From contig JAFZXN010000016.1 of the NCBI GenBank assembly GCA_017616695.1, forward strand, positions 1 through 34,255: a DNA stretch of 34,255 bases, given 5' to 3'. This DNA is from Clostridia bacterium. GTDB taxonomy: Bacteria > Bacillota > Clostridia > Christensenellales > Borkfalkiaceae. The position numbers were made by a program, and so were the translations under genes. Shown here in pieces: positions 16,619-24,944 of this stretch; the stretch's first letter is position 1, and the number at the start of each line of letters is the position of its first letter. Under the pieces are notes generated by a model that saw nothing but the letters and a program-made list of their open reading frames with translations, made no database searches and had not been told where the DNA came from.

Positions 16619-18073
16619 TCAGATAAGTATGCAGATAAGATTGTTTTTCTTTTCGTTCACGGCTTTGTTTGCGGTGCGTCTTAAACGCTGTTTTACGGTA
16701 TCGCAAAGGGAAACCGAACGGCCGACGACGTTTTCTTCCAAAATGGCGCTCACGCTTTTGCCGAACACTTCGGTCTCAAGCCCCGCGCCCCCTTCGTTGA
16801 GCGTTCCGATAAACTTATCGCATTGTTCCTTGCTCCCCGAAACGACTTCTACGTCTGTATGCACTTTAACGTTTATTATATGCATACTTTCGGCTCCCAC
16901 GCCGATCTTAACGCAATACTGCCCGTTCTTTTTTACTACGCGCGGCTTTTCGACGGCGCTTAAATCAAACTCGGCGGGAACTATCCCGTACCCCGTTTCG
17001 GCGGTACTTTCAAGAGCCGACTTTATGCGGCCGTAACCGTCTTTTGCCGTTTTTGACCTTCTGACGTAATTAAGTAGATCGTACTCGTTCGTAACGGATT
17101 CGCCGCACTCGTTTTCAAGCACTTTATAAAAGACGTCCGGGCGCGCCGTAAAGGAAAATTTTACGCTGCCGTTACCCGTATCTATGCTTACGTCGTACGC
17201 CTCGTCGAAGTATTCGTTTTTGGAAAAATTGCGTTCTATCGACTTATAGGCGGACATTTTCTTTGCGTCCGACACCGAAGCCGCAACGAGATCGAAGGTT
17301 TTTTTAACGATCTCTTCGTCGCCTTTTAACGCCTGAATCCATTTGGGAAGCTCGAAATTGACTACGCGCAAAGGAAACTCTAACAACAGTCTTTCAAATA
17401 ACCCCGCCAAAGACTTTTCGTCGAGCTTGGTAACGTCGGTAGGAACGACCGCCACTCCGTAAGCTTTTTCAAGCTCTTCGCACTCTTTTTTGACGGACTC
17501 ATTAGTCGGCTCCGTAGTGTTGAAAACCACGATAAAGGGCTTATTTAAGGCTTTGAGTTCCCCCACCACCCTTTCTTCCGCCTTTTTGTAAGCGGCGCGC
17601 TCTATATCTGTAAAGCTCCCGTCGGCGGTTATCACGAAACCTATCGTCGAGTGTTCGGAAATGACTTTCTTCGTGCCGTATTCGGAAGCTTTTTCAAAGG
17701 TCATCTCTTCTTCCTGCCACGGCGTTTTGACGAGCCTCGGTCTGCCGTCCTCTTCAAGCCCCACGGCGCCGTCTATCATATACCCCACGCTGTCGATAAG
17801 TCTTACGCGCGCCTGCGCTTTATCGAGTTTGACCGTCACTGCCTCTCCGGGAACGAATTTCGGCTCGGTGGTCATTACCGTTTTACCCGCCGCCGATTGC
17901 GGCAATTCGTCGCTTGCTATCTGCTTTTTGCTCTTGCCCGTTATGTTTGGGATAACGAGTTTTTCCATAAATTTGTTTACAAAAGTCGACTTGCCGCTTC
18001 TGACGGGGCCGACGACTCCGATAAGTACGTCGCCGCCCGTTCTTTCGGCGATATCGGTATAAACGTCGTTCAT
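16619..18073 (-). CDS. spoIVA: Stage IV sporulation protein A (spore-coat ATPase)
   Basis: SpoIVA is the ATPase that polymerises on the outer forespore membrane and forms the base of the spore coat. The 484-residue protein is close to the B. subtilis length. It has a Walker A motif GPVRSGKST (residues 22-30, Lys28), the LIDSVGY Walker B-like segment, KTPWQEEEMTFEKASEYGT, and VISEHSTIGFVITADGS. The C-terminal tail ends KNNLICILI, matching the hydrophobic end that contacts SpoVM in the family. A GGAGGAAAT ribosome site precedes the ATG. The gene is alone on this strand and is divergent from the thiamine transporter. Its presence is strong evidence that the host can form endospores. A possible sigma-E promoter lies at 18103-18131, as expected for mother-cell expression. 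Confidence 0.98.
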   Translation of the reverse strand: MNDVYTDIAERTGGDVLIGVVGPVRSGKSTFVNKFMEKLVIPNITGKSKKQIASDELPQSAAGKTVMTTEPKFVPGEAVTVKLDKAQARVRLIDSVGYMIDGAVGLEEDGRPRLVKTPWQEEEMTFEKASEYGTKKVISEHSTIGFVITADGSFTDIERAAYKKAEERVVGELKALNKPFIVVFNTTEPTNESVKKECEELEKAYGVAVVPTDVTKLDEKSLAGLFERLLLEFPLRVVNFELPKWIQALKGDEEIVKKTFDLVAASVSDAKKMSAYKSIERNFSKNEYFDEAYDVSIDTGNGSVKFSFTARPDVFYKVLENECGESVTNEYDLLNYVRRSKTAKDGYGRIKSALESTAETGYGIVPAEFDLSAVEKPRVVKKNGQYCVKIGVGAESMHIINVKVHTDVEVVSGSKEQCDKFIGTLNEGGAGLETEVFGKSVSAILEENVVGRSVSLCDTVKQRLRRTANKAVNEKKNNLICILI

Positions 18074-18102
18074 ATTTCCTCCGAAAAATTCTCTCTGTCG
18101 AT

Positions 18103-18131
18103 AATTTATTCCGCAAAAGGACTTTTTATGA
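18103..18131 (-). promoter_or_regulatory. Candidate sigma-E promoter of spoIVA
   Basis: TCATAAA at 18125-18131, a 14-base spacer, and AATAAATT at 18103-18110 loosely fit the mother-cell sigma-E pattern. No sigma-A promoter was seen here. Confidence 0.35.
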
Positions 18132-18148
18132 ATAACGGCGCTTTTTGT

Positions 18149-18177
18149 TTGACAAATATTTTCGTTAGGTTTATATT
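18149..18177 (+). promoter_or_regulatory. Sigma-A promoter of the TPP-riboswitch transcript
   Basis: TTGACA at 18149-18154, 17-bp spacer, TATATT at 18172-18177. The predicted start near 18184 lies about 20 bases before the riboswitch. Confidence 0.75.
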
Positions 18178-18203
18178 AAGGTATATCGAATGAATAACTT
18201 GAT

Positions 18204-18293
18204 GGTTCGGGGTGCCGACTGCGTAAAATATCTGCGGTCGTTGAGCTGAGATGATACCCGCATAACCTATCGGGACAATGCCCGAAGGGGAAA
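18204..18293 (+). ncRNA. TPP (THI-box) riboswitch aptamer
   Basis: The conserved TPP-sensing core is present: CGGGGTGCC near 18208-18215, GCTGAGATGATACCC at 18245-18259, ACCTATCGGGACAATGCCCG from about 18265, and GAAGGGGAA near 18284-18292. It precedes a thiamine transporter gene, as expected. Ligand binding should favour the terminator hairpin at 18351-18374 and reduce expression. Confidence 0.95.
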
Positions 18294-18350
18294 CCGCCGC
18301 GTTTCGCTTTTTTGCGATACGATCGGCAATTTTGCGGCTTTATCGGCTTT

Positions 18351-18374
18351 CACTCCGAAAAGGAGTGTTTTTTT
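18351..18374 (+). terminator. Riboswitch terminator that also sequesters the ribosome site
   Basis: The stem CACTCC / GGAGTG (loop GAAAA) is followed by seven T and then directly by the ATG at 18375. The right arm contains the AAAGGAG ribosome site, so the hairpin can stop transcription and also mask translation initiation. Confidence 0.85.
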
Positions 18375-19526
18375 ATGTTCTCACTTCTTACAGAAGAAGT
18401 CGCGAGCGCGTACCTTTTCGACGCGTTGTTGCCCGTAGCAAAATGGGTGGCGATCGTAGCTCTTGTTACGGCGGTCTCAGCCTCCGTTATAGTGTTTTTC
18501 GTCAAAAGACCGCTGTTTATAACTTTCGTAAAAAATTGCGCGTTCGCTTTGACGATTTTTGCGGCGGCTTTCGGAGCTACCCTTCTTATCGCGGCGATAT
18601 CAAAGCAATACGACGCGGCGTACCTTGCGGAAAATTACGTCGATACCGACATTATTTATTACGTATTTATCCCTTCGACGGTAACGCTCGTAACTTTGCT
18701 TGCCTTTGCGGTTGCTTTATTCGTCCTTGCGAAACGCCGTTCTCCTTTGACGGGCGCAGTCGCAAAAATATGCGTGGCGGTCATAGGAACGTTCTTCGTG
18801 GCTACCCTTATACTTATCGCCGTTTACTACTTTAAACACATCGACGGCAGCTTTTACACCGCGGAAGGCACCAATTTCAACCAATTGGTCCTGTATTTGG
18901 GAGCTATTCTCCTGATCGCCGCGGAAATCTCGGTCGCCGTTCTGACCGATAAGACGCCTTTTACGTTCGACGCAAAGGTCATAGCCCGCGCCGGTATATG
19001 CGTGGCGCTTTCTTTCGCGCTCTCCTTCGTGACCATATTCAGACTGCCGCAAGGCGGTATGGTAACGCTCGCGTCCGCGCTTCCCGTAATGCTGTTTGCC
19101 TACGCCGAAGGTCCAAAAAAAGGCTTGCTCGTCGGACTCGTGTACGGACTTTTACACAGCATACAGGATCCTTTTATAATCCACCCCGCGCAGTTTTTGC
19201 TCGACTATCCGATAGCTTTATCCATGCTCGGGTTTGCCGGGCTGTTCGCAAAAACGAAACTCCCCGTAAGGCTTAAATTCGCTTTGGGCGCCGTTTTATC
19301 GGGAACGCTCAGATTTATTTCGCACGTTTTATCGGGCATTTTCGCCTTCGGCGCGTACGCGGGAGACGCCGATCCCGTTCTTTACAGCCTTGGGTATAAT
19401 TCCTTCGTGTTCGTCGATATCGCGATAGTGGTCGTCGTCGGCGTAATAATGCTTTCGAGTAAAAGTTTCGTAACTTTGATCAAAGGACAGGACGGACCGC
19501 AAACGGATAGCGGCGATAACGCTTAA
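18375..19526 (+). CDS. thiT: ThiT-like thiamine transporter S component with N-terminal membrane extension
   Basis: The C-terminal 185 residues (from about residue 198, VIARAGICVALSFALSFV) match ThiT, the substrate-binding membrane S component of ECF thiamine transporters. Landmarks are LPQGGMVTLASALPVMLFAY, GLVYGLLHSIQDP, HPAQFLLDYPIALSMLGFAGLF, LRFISHVLSGIFAFGAYA and six expected helices. ThiT proteins are normally about 180-200 residues, but this one has 383. The first 197 residues add about five more hydrophobic helices not recognised as a known domain. The ATG at 18375 is chosen because AAAGGAG lies before it; a longer frame from 18312 would run through the riboswitch terminator. Control by the TPP riboswitch supports thiamine or a precursor as substrate. 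The shared ECF ATPase and EcfT genes are not in the window. Confidence 0.9.
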   Translation: MFSLLTEEVASAYLFDALLPVAKWVAIVALVTAVSASVIVFFVKRPLFITFVKNCAFALTIFAAAFGATLLIAAISKQYDAAYLAENYVDTDIIYYVFIPSTVTLVTLLAFAVALFVLAKRRSPLTGAVAKICVAVIGTFFVATLILIAVYYFKHIDGSFYTAEGTNFNQLVLYLGAILLIAAEISVAVLTDKTPFTFDAKVIARAGICVALSFALSFVTIFRLPQGGMVTLASALPVMLFAYAEGPKKGLLVGLVYGLLHSIQDPFIIHPAQFLLDYPIALSMLGFAGLFAKTKLPVRLKFALGAVLSGTLRFISHVLSGIFAFGAYAGDADPVLYSLGYNSFVFVDIAIVVVVGVIMLSSKSFVTLIKGQDGPQTDSGDNA

Positions 19527-19579
19527 CCGCCCGAACGCTATATTATATATCGTAACGCCAAATTATTAATTGATTTACG

Positions 19580-19614
19580 AAAGGGGGTCGTCGCGCCAAG
19601 CGACAGCCCCCTTT
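19580..19614. terminator. Bidirectional terminator between thiT and the YfhO-family gene
   Basis: AAGGGGG and CCCCCTT arms flank an inner CGTCGC / GCGACA helix. T-runs follow on both strands, so it can end both convergent transcripts. Confidence 0.8.
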
Positions 19615-19631
19615 TAGCTTTAAATATAATA

Positions 19632-22600
19632 TCAGAATACCAATCCGATAAGCAGCTTTCCGAGTTTTATAAAGAACATTACCGATGGGAAGATAAAGAA
19701 GAATCCAACTACCGCCAACGTTAAAACCGCCGCCGCAATAGGCACGACTTTTAGCATTATCCCGTAAATAAATTTCTGCTTTTTGACTACGAAATACGTC
19801 AACGCGACTATGAGCGCGCCGAGGGCTGTCCCCACGAGAATAAGCTTGATATACGGCGAATGATATTCTATCTTAACGTCGTTTTCGCCCTTATCTATCT
19901 TTACGAGCATAAAGTTCAATACGTTATCGATAAGCTCTGCGTTCTTGCCGTTGACGGTGGCTTTGAATCCGTCTATGGCGACGTAATTCATAAACAGGTA
20001 ACAATCGTCGCCGTCGGCGGTCACTTTCACGTTGAACGTGTCGCCGCCCGTTATCGTATACGTTGCGGCGCGGGTATTTAAAAGCTTTTGCACGGAGCTT
20101 ATCTTCATAAGCGGCAGGCAGCGGCCTTTGCAATACTGTCTGATAACGTCTTTATCTATCTTTTTGTCGCCCGTACTTTTAAGATAACAGTAGAAATACG
20201 AACCCGAATTCTTTTTGTGATAATTGAAATTGATGAGCGTGTCCTTTTCAAGCTTTTTCATATTGTCGGGATCGCCGCTCGAGGTGCTGTATTTTATCTC
20301 GTATTCCGCGGGGAAGTCGTGGAACATATACCACTGCCCTTCGTCCACGGTGTTTATGCGGACGGTGTATACCTCGGTATCCTCGTCGTAAAGGACTTTA
20401 GCTTCGGGTATCTCGTACTCGTCGAAAAGCTCTCCGCCGCCCCCGAGGAAACGATACAGCTTGTTCATATTTTGGTAATAATCGCCGTCAAAGACCAGAT
20501 CGCCGCTTTTAACGTAATAAGCGTTGGGGAAAACGAGCGTATTCAGCCCCGCCGCAAAGTACGACTGCTGGGTATCGGTCAAAGTCACGTTGTAACTTCT
20601 GTTCTCGCTGGCGTGAGATTTCTTGTCGTTGTGCAAGAAATAATACTTGTATCCAAGGAGCGCGTCGCCGAAAAACAGCCCGCCCTTCGACTCTATACTG
20701 TTGATGCCGTTGCCGCCGTATTTAAAGAACTTGGTCGCGGCAAGGTTGTCTTTATCTATAACCGAAGAAAACACGCTGAAACTCGACGTATGCGTCGTAA
20801 AAGGAGCGTCGTTGGTAATGGCGGCGTCGTAGTCCTTAATACGGTAATACTCCGTATAAGTAAGCCCGTGTTCCTCGTCTGCGGCGGCAAAAACGTCGGC
20901 GTAATCTCCGCTCGTGAATATCTTTTCGTACTGCTCGTATCTGACGGGGTTGAAGGTGTTACCTTTGACGACGTGGATATTGTAAAACGCCGCCTGCACC
21001 GCGCATACGACTATAAGAACGAACGTCAAAGCTTTGATATCGGTAAGCCTCGTCGCGTACAAAACGGCGGCTATTATGACGAGAACGCCAACAACGCCGA
21101 ATATCGGCGCTATTACTTCGAGCCCGCCGAGCGAATGAGCGAATTTGCTCGAAAACTTATATAGGCCTTCGTCTATCACCTTGTTATTATAGATAACGAT
21201 AAACGCCACAGCCACCGTTCCGAGCAATAAAAAGCCGAGCGCGGTCAGAACGCTAATGCTCTTTTTGCGAAGTTTCTTTTTCTTAAGCCCGTCCACCGTA
21301 AGGCACGCCATATATAAAGCGTAAGCTGCGTTCAAAAAGCCGAAACGGAGCGCGTAACTCATATACGAACCGAAGTTCAAAAGATTGCATACTTCGTCTA
21401 TAAAGACGGGTAGCATTATAACTACGCCGACCGCAAGGTAAAACCAATCTATCTTGTTTTTGAAACGCGACTTGACGAAATATAATACCGTCAGCATCAG
21501 AAACAGCGAGTCGGAAAGTATATACGAAGTTTTCGCGTAAAGATGATCGGCACTCAAGTCTTTATCGAGCTTCTCGAACAGCCCCGTGTTACGCCCCGAA
21601 CGGATATACGCACGAAGCGCCGGCACCATTATCGGCAACGATAACGCGACCGCTATCACCAACGAAATACACATCTTCGTAATAAGTTCAGACCGCTCGC
21701 GCCCGTCTCTTAATATTACCGCGTACGCCATAAGCAGAACGTAGATCATCAAAAGCGCAAAGCACGAGATAGAAAAGCAGGTGTATATCATCAGCGAGTA
21801 CGCCACGGCGAAATACCTTATGCGCCCTTCATTCACGAGTTTTTTGAACCCGAGTATGACGAACGGCATATAGATAAGAAAATCCACCCAGTTTATATAG
21901 GTGTTGGCGACGAACATATACCCGCAATATGCGTACAGCACCGAAAACGTGAGCATAACGTAGTCGGGTATATTCTTGAAAAGCTTTTTCATAAAGAATA
22001 TCGCCGACAACGCCACGCAGGACAGTTTTATCGGTAATACGAAGCTTATCGCGTAATACACGTTTCCCTTTCCGCACACGAAAAACAGGAACGTGAACGG
22101 GCTTACCGCACAGTATGCAAGCGTTCCGAATACGTCCGCTCCGCCGATTATCGCCGTGGAATAAAACAGGCTCGATTTGCCGTCGATAACGTCGTAAAAG
22201 TGTTCGAGAAACGGGCATATCTGCGCCAATAAGTCGTAGTTCGACATACTGGTCTTGGAAAAAGGATACACCTTGTACGCGTATAAAACGCCCATAAACA
22301 GCGAACAAATGAGTATCGGCGCGGCAAAATACAGCCAATTATCGTCTAAAAACGCCTTTAAACGGTTAAAGCTTTTTCCGCGGCGGAGCGTCCCGAAAGC
22401 GCCTTCCGTGCCGTCGGAATTATTCTCCGTACTATCCGCGTTTTCGTCGCCCGTCTCGTTTGGCGCGTCGAGAGCGTCTTCGCCCTCTTTTTCAATGGGG
22501 TTCGTAAGCACGAAGTCGTTATCGTCTGCCGCGCTTAAAAAAGCGTTATCGTTATCGACAGACTCTCCCGCGCCGTTGCTTTCGCCCACGCCTTCGCTAA

Positions 22601-22649
22601 CGACGCGTGTGGTTTTGATATTCTCTTTATCGATAGAACGAGCGCACAT
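19632..22649 (-). CDS. YfhO-family multispanning membrane protein
   Basis: This 1005-residue integral membrane protein belongs to the YfhO family, which has a GT-C glycosyltransferase-like fold and is linked to glycosylation of cell-envelope polymers in Firmicutes. From about residue 105 there are about twelve membrane helices (for example YFAAPILICSLFMGVLYAY). A large loop region (residues about 560-920, with YRFLGGGGELFDEYEIPEA and YMFHDFPAEY) follows, then two terminal helices. Family landmarks SMSNYDLLAQICPFLEHFYDV and YCGYMFVANTYINWVDF are present. The first 95 residues are an acidic, low-complexity cytoplasmic tail rich in Glu, Asp, Asn and Ser, which is unusual for the family. A GGAG ribosome site precedes the ATG. 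The gene stands alone, with a promoter at 22726-22754. Its sugar substrate is unknown. Confidence 0.87.
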   Translation of the reverse strand: MCARSIDKENIKTTRVVSEGVGESNGAGESVDNDNAFLSAADDNDFVLTNPIEKEGEDALDAPNETGDENADSTENNSDGTEGAFGTLRRGKSFNRLKAFLDDNWLYFAAPILICSLFMGVLYAYKVYPFSKTSMSNYDLLAQICPFLEHFYDVIDGKSSLFYSTAIIGGADVFGTLAYCAVSPFTFLFFVCGKGNVYYAISFVLPIKLSCVALSAIFFMKKLFKNIPDYVMLTFSVLYAYCGYMFVANTYINWVDFLIYMPFVILGFKKLVNEGRIRYFAVAYSLMIYTCFSISCFALLMIYVLLMAYAVILRDGRERSELITKMCISLVIAVALSLPIMVPALRAYIRSGRNTGLFEKLDKDLSADHLYAKTSYILSDSLFLMLTVLYFVKSRFKNKIDWFYLAVGVVIMLPVFIDEVCNLLNFGSYMSYALRFGFLNAAYALYMACLTVDGLKKKKLRKKSISVLTALGFLLLGTVAVAFIVIYNNKVIDEGLYKFSSKFAHSLGGLEVIAPIFGVVGVLVIIAAVLYATRLTDIKALTFVLIVVCAVQAAFYNIHVVKGNTFNPVRYEQYEKIFTSGDYADVFAAADEEHGLTYTEYYRIKDYDAAITNDAPFTTHTSSFSVFSSVIDKDNLAATKFFKYGGNGINSIESKGGLFFGDALLGYKYYFLHNDKKSHASENRSYNVTLTDTQQSYFAAGLNTLVFPNAYYVKSGDLVFDGDYYQNMNKLYRFLGGGGELFDEYEIPEAKVLYDEDTEVYTVRINTVDEGQWYMFHDFPAEYEIKYSTSSGDPDNMKKLEKDTLINFNYHKKNSGSYFYCYLKSTGDKKIDKDVIRQYCKGRCLPLMKISSVQKLLNTRAATYTITGGDTFNVKVTADGDDCYLFMNYVAIDGFKATVNGKNAELIDNVLNFMLVKIDKGENDVKIEYHSPYIKLILVGTALGALIVALTYFVVKKQKFIYGIMLKVVPIAAAVLTLAVVGFFFIFPSVMFFIKLGKLLIGLVF

Positions 22650-22669
22650 AATACTCCGTTCACCCCTTT

Positions 22670-22684
22670 AAAACAGGCTGTTTT
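22670..22684. promoter_or_regulatory. Dyad in the leader of the YfhO-family gene
   Basis: A 7-bp inverted repeat (AAAACAG, one base, CTGTTTT) lies 21-35 bases before the start codon and downstream of the promoter. It could be an operator; no factor is recognised. Confidence 0.3.
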
Positions 22685-22725
22685 CAAGCGGCTTTCCGTT
22701 TGATACCGAGGATGCCGTAATTGTT

Positions 22726-22754
22726 ATTTTACCATAAAACCGAACAAAATGCAA
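22726..22754 (-). promoter_or_regulatory. Sigma-A promoter of the YfhO-family gene
   Basis: TTGCAT at 22749-22754, 17-bp spacer, TAAAAT at 22726-22731. Confidence 0.55.
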
Positions 22755-22797
22755 GGTTAAATCAAAAATTTATCGCCGCGACCGCTTTTTTAATATC

Positions 22798-22826
22798 AAA
22801 AAGACCGGCTCATCTCAAAACCGGTC
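22798..22826 (-). terminator. Rho-independent terminator of the HD-GYP gene
   Basis: Minus-strand stem GACCGG / CCGGTC (22821-22826 and 22803-22808), followed by TTTTT. A further GTCGGC-TGC-GCCGAC hairpin near 22865-22879 sits between it and the stop codon. Confidence 0.8.
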
Positions 22827-22891
22827 CTATTAAACCATTAAATCAGCTTCAGCGTCTTCATCAGTCGGCGCAGCCGACGTCTTCATTAGCG

Positions 22892-24241
22892 TTAGCTCGC
22901 TTGCGGGTACGGCGAAACGTTGTTTTCGACGATTCCCGCGGCGGAGGATCTCTTTTTCGTGTATAACCCGACGAATTCGTCCCAATTATCCAGCAAAGCG
23001 GATAAAACGACGGGATCGAACTGTTTACCGTACTCCGCGCTCATTATCTCCTTTGATTTCTCAAGGGAATAAGCTTCCTTGTAGTGGCGTTTGGAAAGCA
23101 GTGCGTCTAAAACGTCCGCCACAGCCATGATACGCGCGCAAAGCGGTATATCTTCGCCTTTCAAGCCCTGCGGATAGCCGGTACCGTCGTATCTTTCGTG
23201 GTGGCAGTAAGCCATTTGGGTAGCTATATCGAGATACTCGCTGTCCTGAATATCCCCGATTATCTCCGCCATAATGTTTTTGCCGAACACGGTATGCAGT
23301 TTGACCTTCTCGAACTCTTCGGGAGTGAGCCGCCCGGGCTTACACAAAATAGCGTCGCTTATCTTTATCTTGCCCACGTCGTGTAATGGCGCGGCCCTTA
23401 TCGCAAGGTCTGCGTACTTGGGCGTGAGAACTTCCTTGAACTCGCCCTTTTGTTGCAGTTTTTCGGTCAAAAACGAAACGTAATCGGACGTGTTGTGTAT
23501 ATGTTCGCCCGTAACTTCGTCACGACTTTCGATTATAGACGAAAGCGAAAATATTATCTTTTGTTGCGTGTTCTGCTGTTCGCGGCTCAATCTTAAGTTG
23601 GTTTCCTGCGATTCGATAAGCTTTTTGGTCTGGCGGTCGATAACGACCGTTATGTGCGTCAAAAGCGGTATAACGCCTATCATTATAAGACAGCGCGGCA
23701 ACGCGTAAAACAGTTCGAGGTTAAGTACGGGCGTTTCCGTTATGGGCTTAAGAGTCGGGAACTTTTCAATGAAATCGGCAACGGTCGATGTAGTCGTCAG
23801 CACCGCGTTCGCGTCGCATAGCCCGTAATTATAGGATAAAGGCGTCGATATGAACACCCCGACCACGTTAATGGCGTACGTTATGAATAAGACCTTTTTA
23901 CTTCTGTAAAGCGCCGCAAAAATGAGCGGGAATATAAGAACGAGCGTTATGTGATATGTAAGATAAACGTACGTTATGTTTATAGTCAATATCAGCGCCG
24001 TCAAAAGAACGTACTTGCCTTCGGGGCGGCTGAAGCCCGCAATACGGAAATATATGCAGACGACGATTATTATCGCTCCGATGAATATCGCGGCTTTCCA
24101 AAACAGTTGCGTATCGTTTATGAAAATGCCGAGCAAATTCATTATCCAGATGAAAACGAATATGACCGTTATGAACAATAGCGCTTTCAGGTTCAATTTG
24201 TTGGAAACTTCGTCTGTTTTGTAGTACAAAGAGTCTGTCAT
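22892..24241 (-). CDS. Membrane-anchored HD-GYP domain protein (likely cyclic-di-GMP phosphodiesterase)
   Basis: The 449-residue protein has an N-terminal region with about six membrane helices (residues 20-215), a short coiled linker (SQETNLRLSREQQNTQQK) and a C-terminal HD-GYP domain (about 235-430). HD is His287-Asp288 in PLHDVGKI. The second signature HHERYDGTGYPQGLKGEDIP covers about residues 344-363 and retains GYP. RDEVTGEHI, FGKNI and RIMAVADVLDAL also match the family. HD-GYP enzymes hydrolyse cyclic-di-GMP, and some members act on related cyclic dinucleotides. The membrane part probably senses a signal; its ligand is unknown. A GAGGG ribosome site precedes the ATG. No GGDEF protein is encoded nearby. 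A structured leader precedes the gene. Confidence 0.93.
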   Translation of the reverse strand: MTDSLYYKTDEVSNKLNLKALLFITVIFVFIWIMNLLGIFINDTQLFWKAAIFIGAIIIVVCIYFRIAGFSRPEGKYVLLTALILTINITYVYLTYHITLVLIFPLIFAALYRSKKVLFITYAINVVGVFISTPLSYNYGLCDANAVLTTTSTVADFIEKFPTLKPITETPVLNLELFYALPRCLIMIGVIPLLTHITVVIDRQTKKLIESQETNLRLSREQQNTQQKIIFSLSSIIESRDEVTGEHIHNTSDYVSFLTEKLQQKGEFKEVLTPKYADLAIRAAPLHDVGKIKISDAILCKPGRLTPEEFEKVKLHTVFGKNIMAEIIGDIQDSEYLDIATQMAYCHHERYDGTGYPQGLKGEDIPLCARIMAVADVLDALLSKRHYKEAYSLEKSKEIMSAEYGKQFDPVVLSALLDNWDEFVGLYTKKRSSAAGIVENNVSPYPQAS

Positions 24242-24344
24242 TTCCGAGCCCTCTCAAACAAAATCGTATTTAAGACACTTTATCCGATCACCGCAGCGTT
24301 TTGTTTTTATTACTCGAATTACCCGACGCCAAACGACCGCCGCA

Positions 24345-24495
24345 AATAATACCGTTACGATATTATATTCAATGTCGGTTTTTACGGTTTTTTAATGAAA
24401 CCATCTCGTAAAACCGCCATTTTTAGCCGTTTATATAAGCGCCGCATTCTTTAGCCGCCTTATAAAGCGACCTCGCGTTACCTATCGAAACGGCT
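24345..24495 (-). ncRNA. Putative structured leader RNA of the HD-GYP gene
   Basis: On the minus strand AGCCGTTT (24488-24495) and AAACGGCT (24425-24432) form an 8-bp outer stem around a 55-base interior that can fold further. A second hairpin pairs CGGTTTTACG with CGTAAAAACCG (about 24373-24413). A third is ATAATATCG-TAA-CGGTATTAT (about 24345-24365). A candidate promoter (24508-24536) would start transcription just before the outer stem. It does not match the cyclic-di-GMP-I core, and no known riboswitch class was recognised. Confidence 0.4.
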
Positions 24496-24507
24496 CACTA
24501 CTTAAAC

Positions 24508-24536
24508 AGTGTATCACAACTCTCAATAAAAATCAA
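24508..24536 (-). promoter_or_regulatory. Candidate sigma-A promoter of the HD-GYP gene
   Basis: TTGATT at 24531-24536, 17-bp spacer, TACACT at 24508-24513. The implied leader is about 260 nt. The rest of the 24242-24710 gap holds the hairpins listed separately and no gene I can support. Confidence 0.4.
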
Positions 24537-24710
24537 TATTTTGTTAAAAATAAGAAAAATTTTTTTAAAGATTTTCATTGGTAGAGCAAAAAAACGTCAT
24601 CATTTATCACCGCACCGATTTTCAAGCCCTTTCACCGCAATCTGCGCCTTCCCGCCCGCCGATCGCAAAAATAATTATTGAAATAATTGCCGACGAAAAT
24701 ATATATTTTG

Positions 24711-24739
24711 TTGCATTTTGCAAAAAAATAAGCTATAAT
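24711..24739 (+). promoter_or_regulatory. Sigma-A promoter of tRNA-Ser
   Basis: TTGCAT at 24711-24716, 17-bp spacer, TATAAT at 24734-24739, about 80 bases upstream of the tRNA. Confidence 0.65.
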
Positions 24740-24821
24740 AATACACGTCACGAAAAAAAAACGTTATAATTATAAACGCTCAAAACGATTTTTCGTTAAT
24801 AGCCAAGAAAAAGAAACTTAC

Positions 24822-24910
24822 GGAAGTGTATCGAAGCGGTCATAACGAGGCGGTCTTGAAAACCGTTTGTCCACCCGGGCACGGGGGTTCGAATCCCTCC
24901 ACTTCCGCCA
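24822..24910 (+). tRNA. tRNA-Ser (anticodon UGA)
   Basis: Acceptor arms GGAAGTG (24822-24828) and CACTTCC (24900-24906) pair, followed by discriminator G and an encoded CCA. The anticodon loop CTTGAAA carries TGA. A long variable arm (TGTCCACCCGGGCAC) fits a class II serine tRNA. The T-arm reads GGGGGTTCGAATCCCTCC. Confidence 0.96.
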
Positions 24911-24912
24911 CG

Positions 24913-24944
24913 AAAAAGGCGCACCCTATGCGGTGCGCCTTTTT
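24913..24944 (+). terminator. Terminator of tRNA-Ser
   Basis: Perfect 8-bp stem GGCGCACC / GGTGCGCC with a 6-base loop, preceded by AAAAA and followed by TTTTT. Confidence 0.92.

Noticed and set aside
18278-18835. 185-codon plus-strand frame starting inside the riboswitch
   Set aside because: It is an out-of-frame shadow of the thiamine transporter and begins within the TPP aptamer.
24242-24500. Cyclic-di-GMP-I (GEMM) riboswitch before the HD-GYP gene
   Set aside because: The conserved GEMM core segments (AGGGCAAACC, GGGACGCAAAGCC and the tetraloop-receptor part) are absent. Kept only as an unclassified structured leader.
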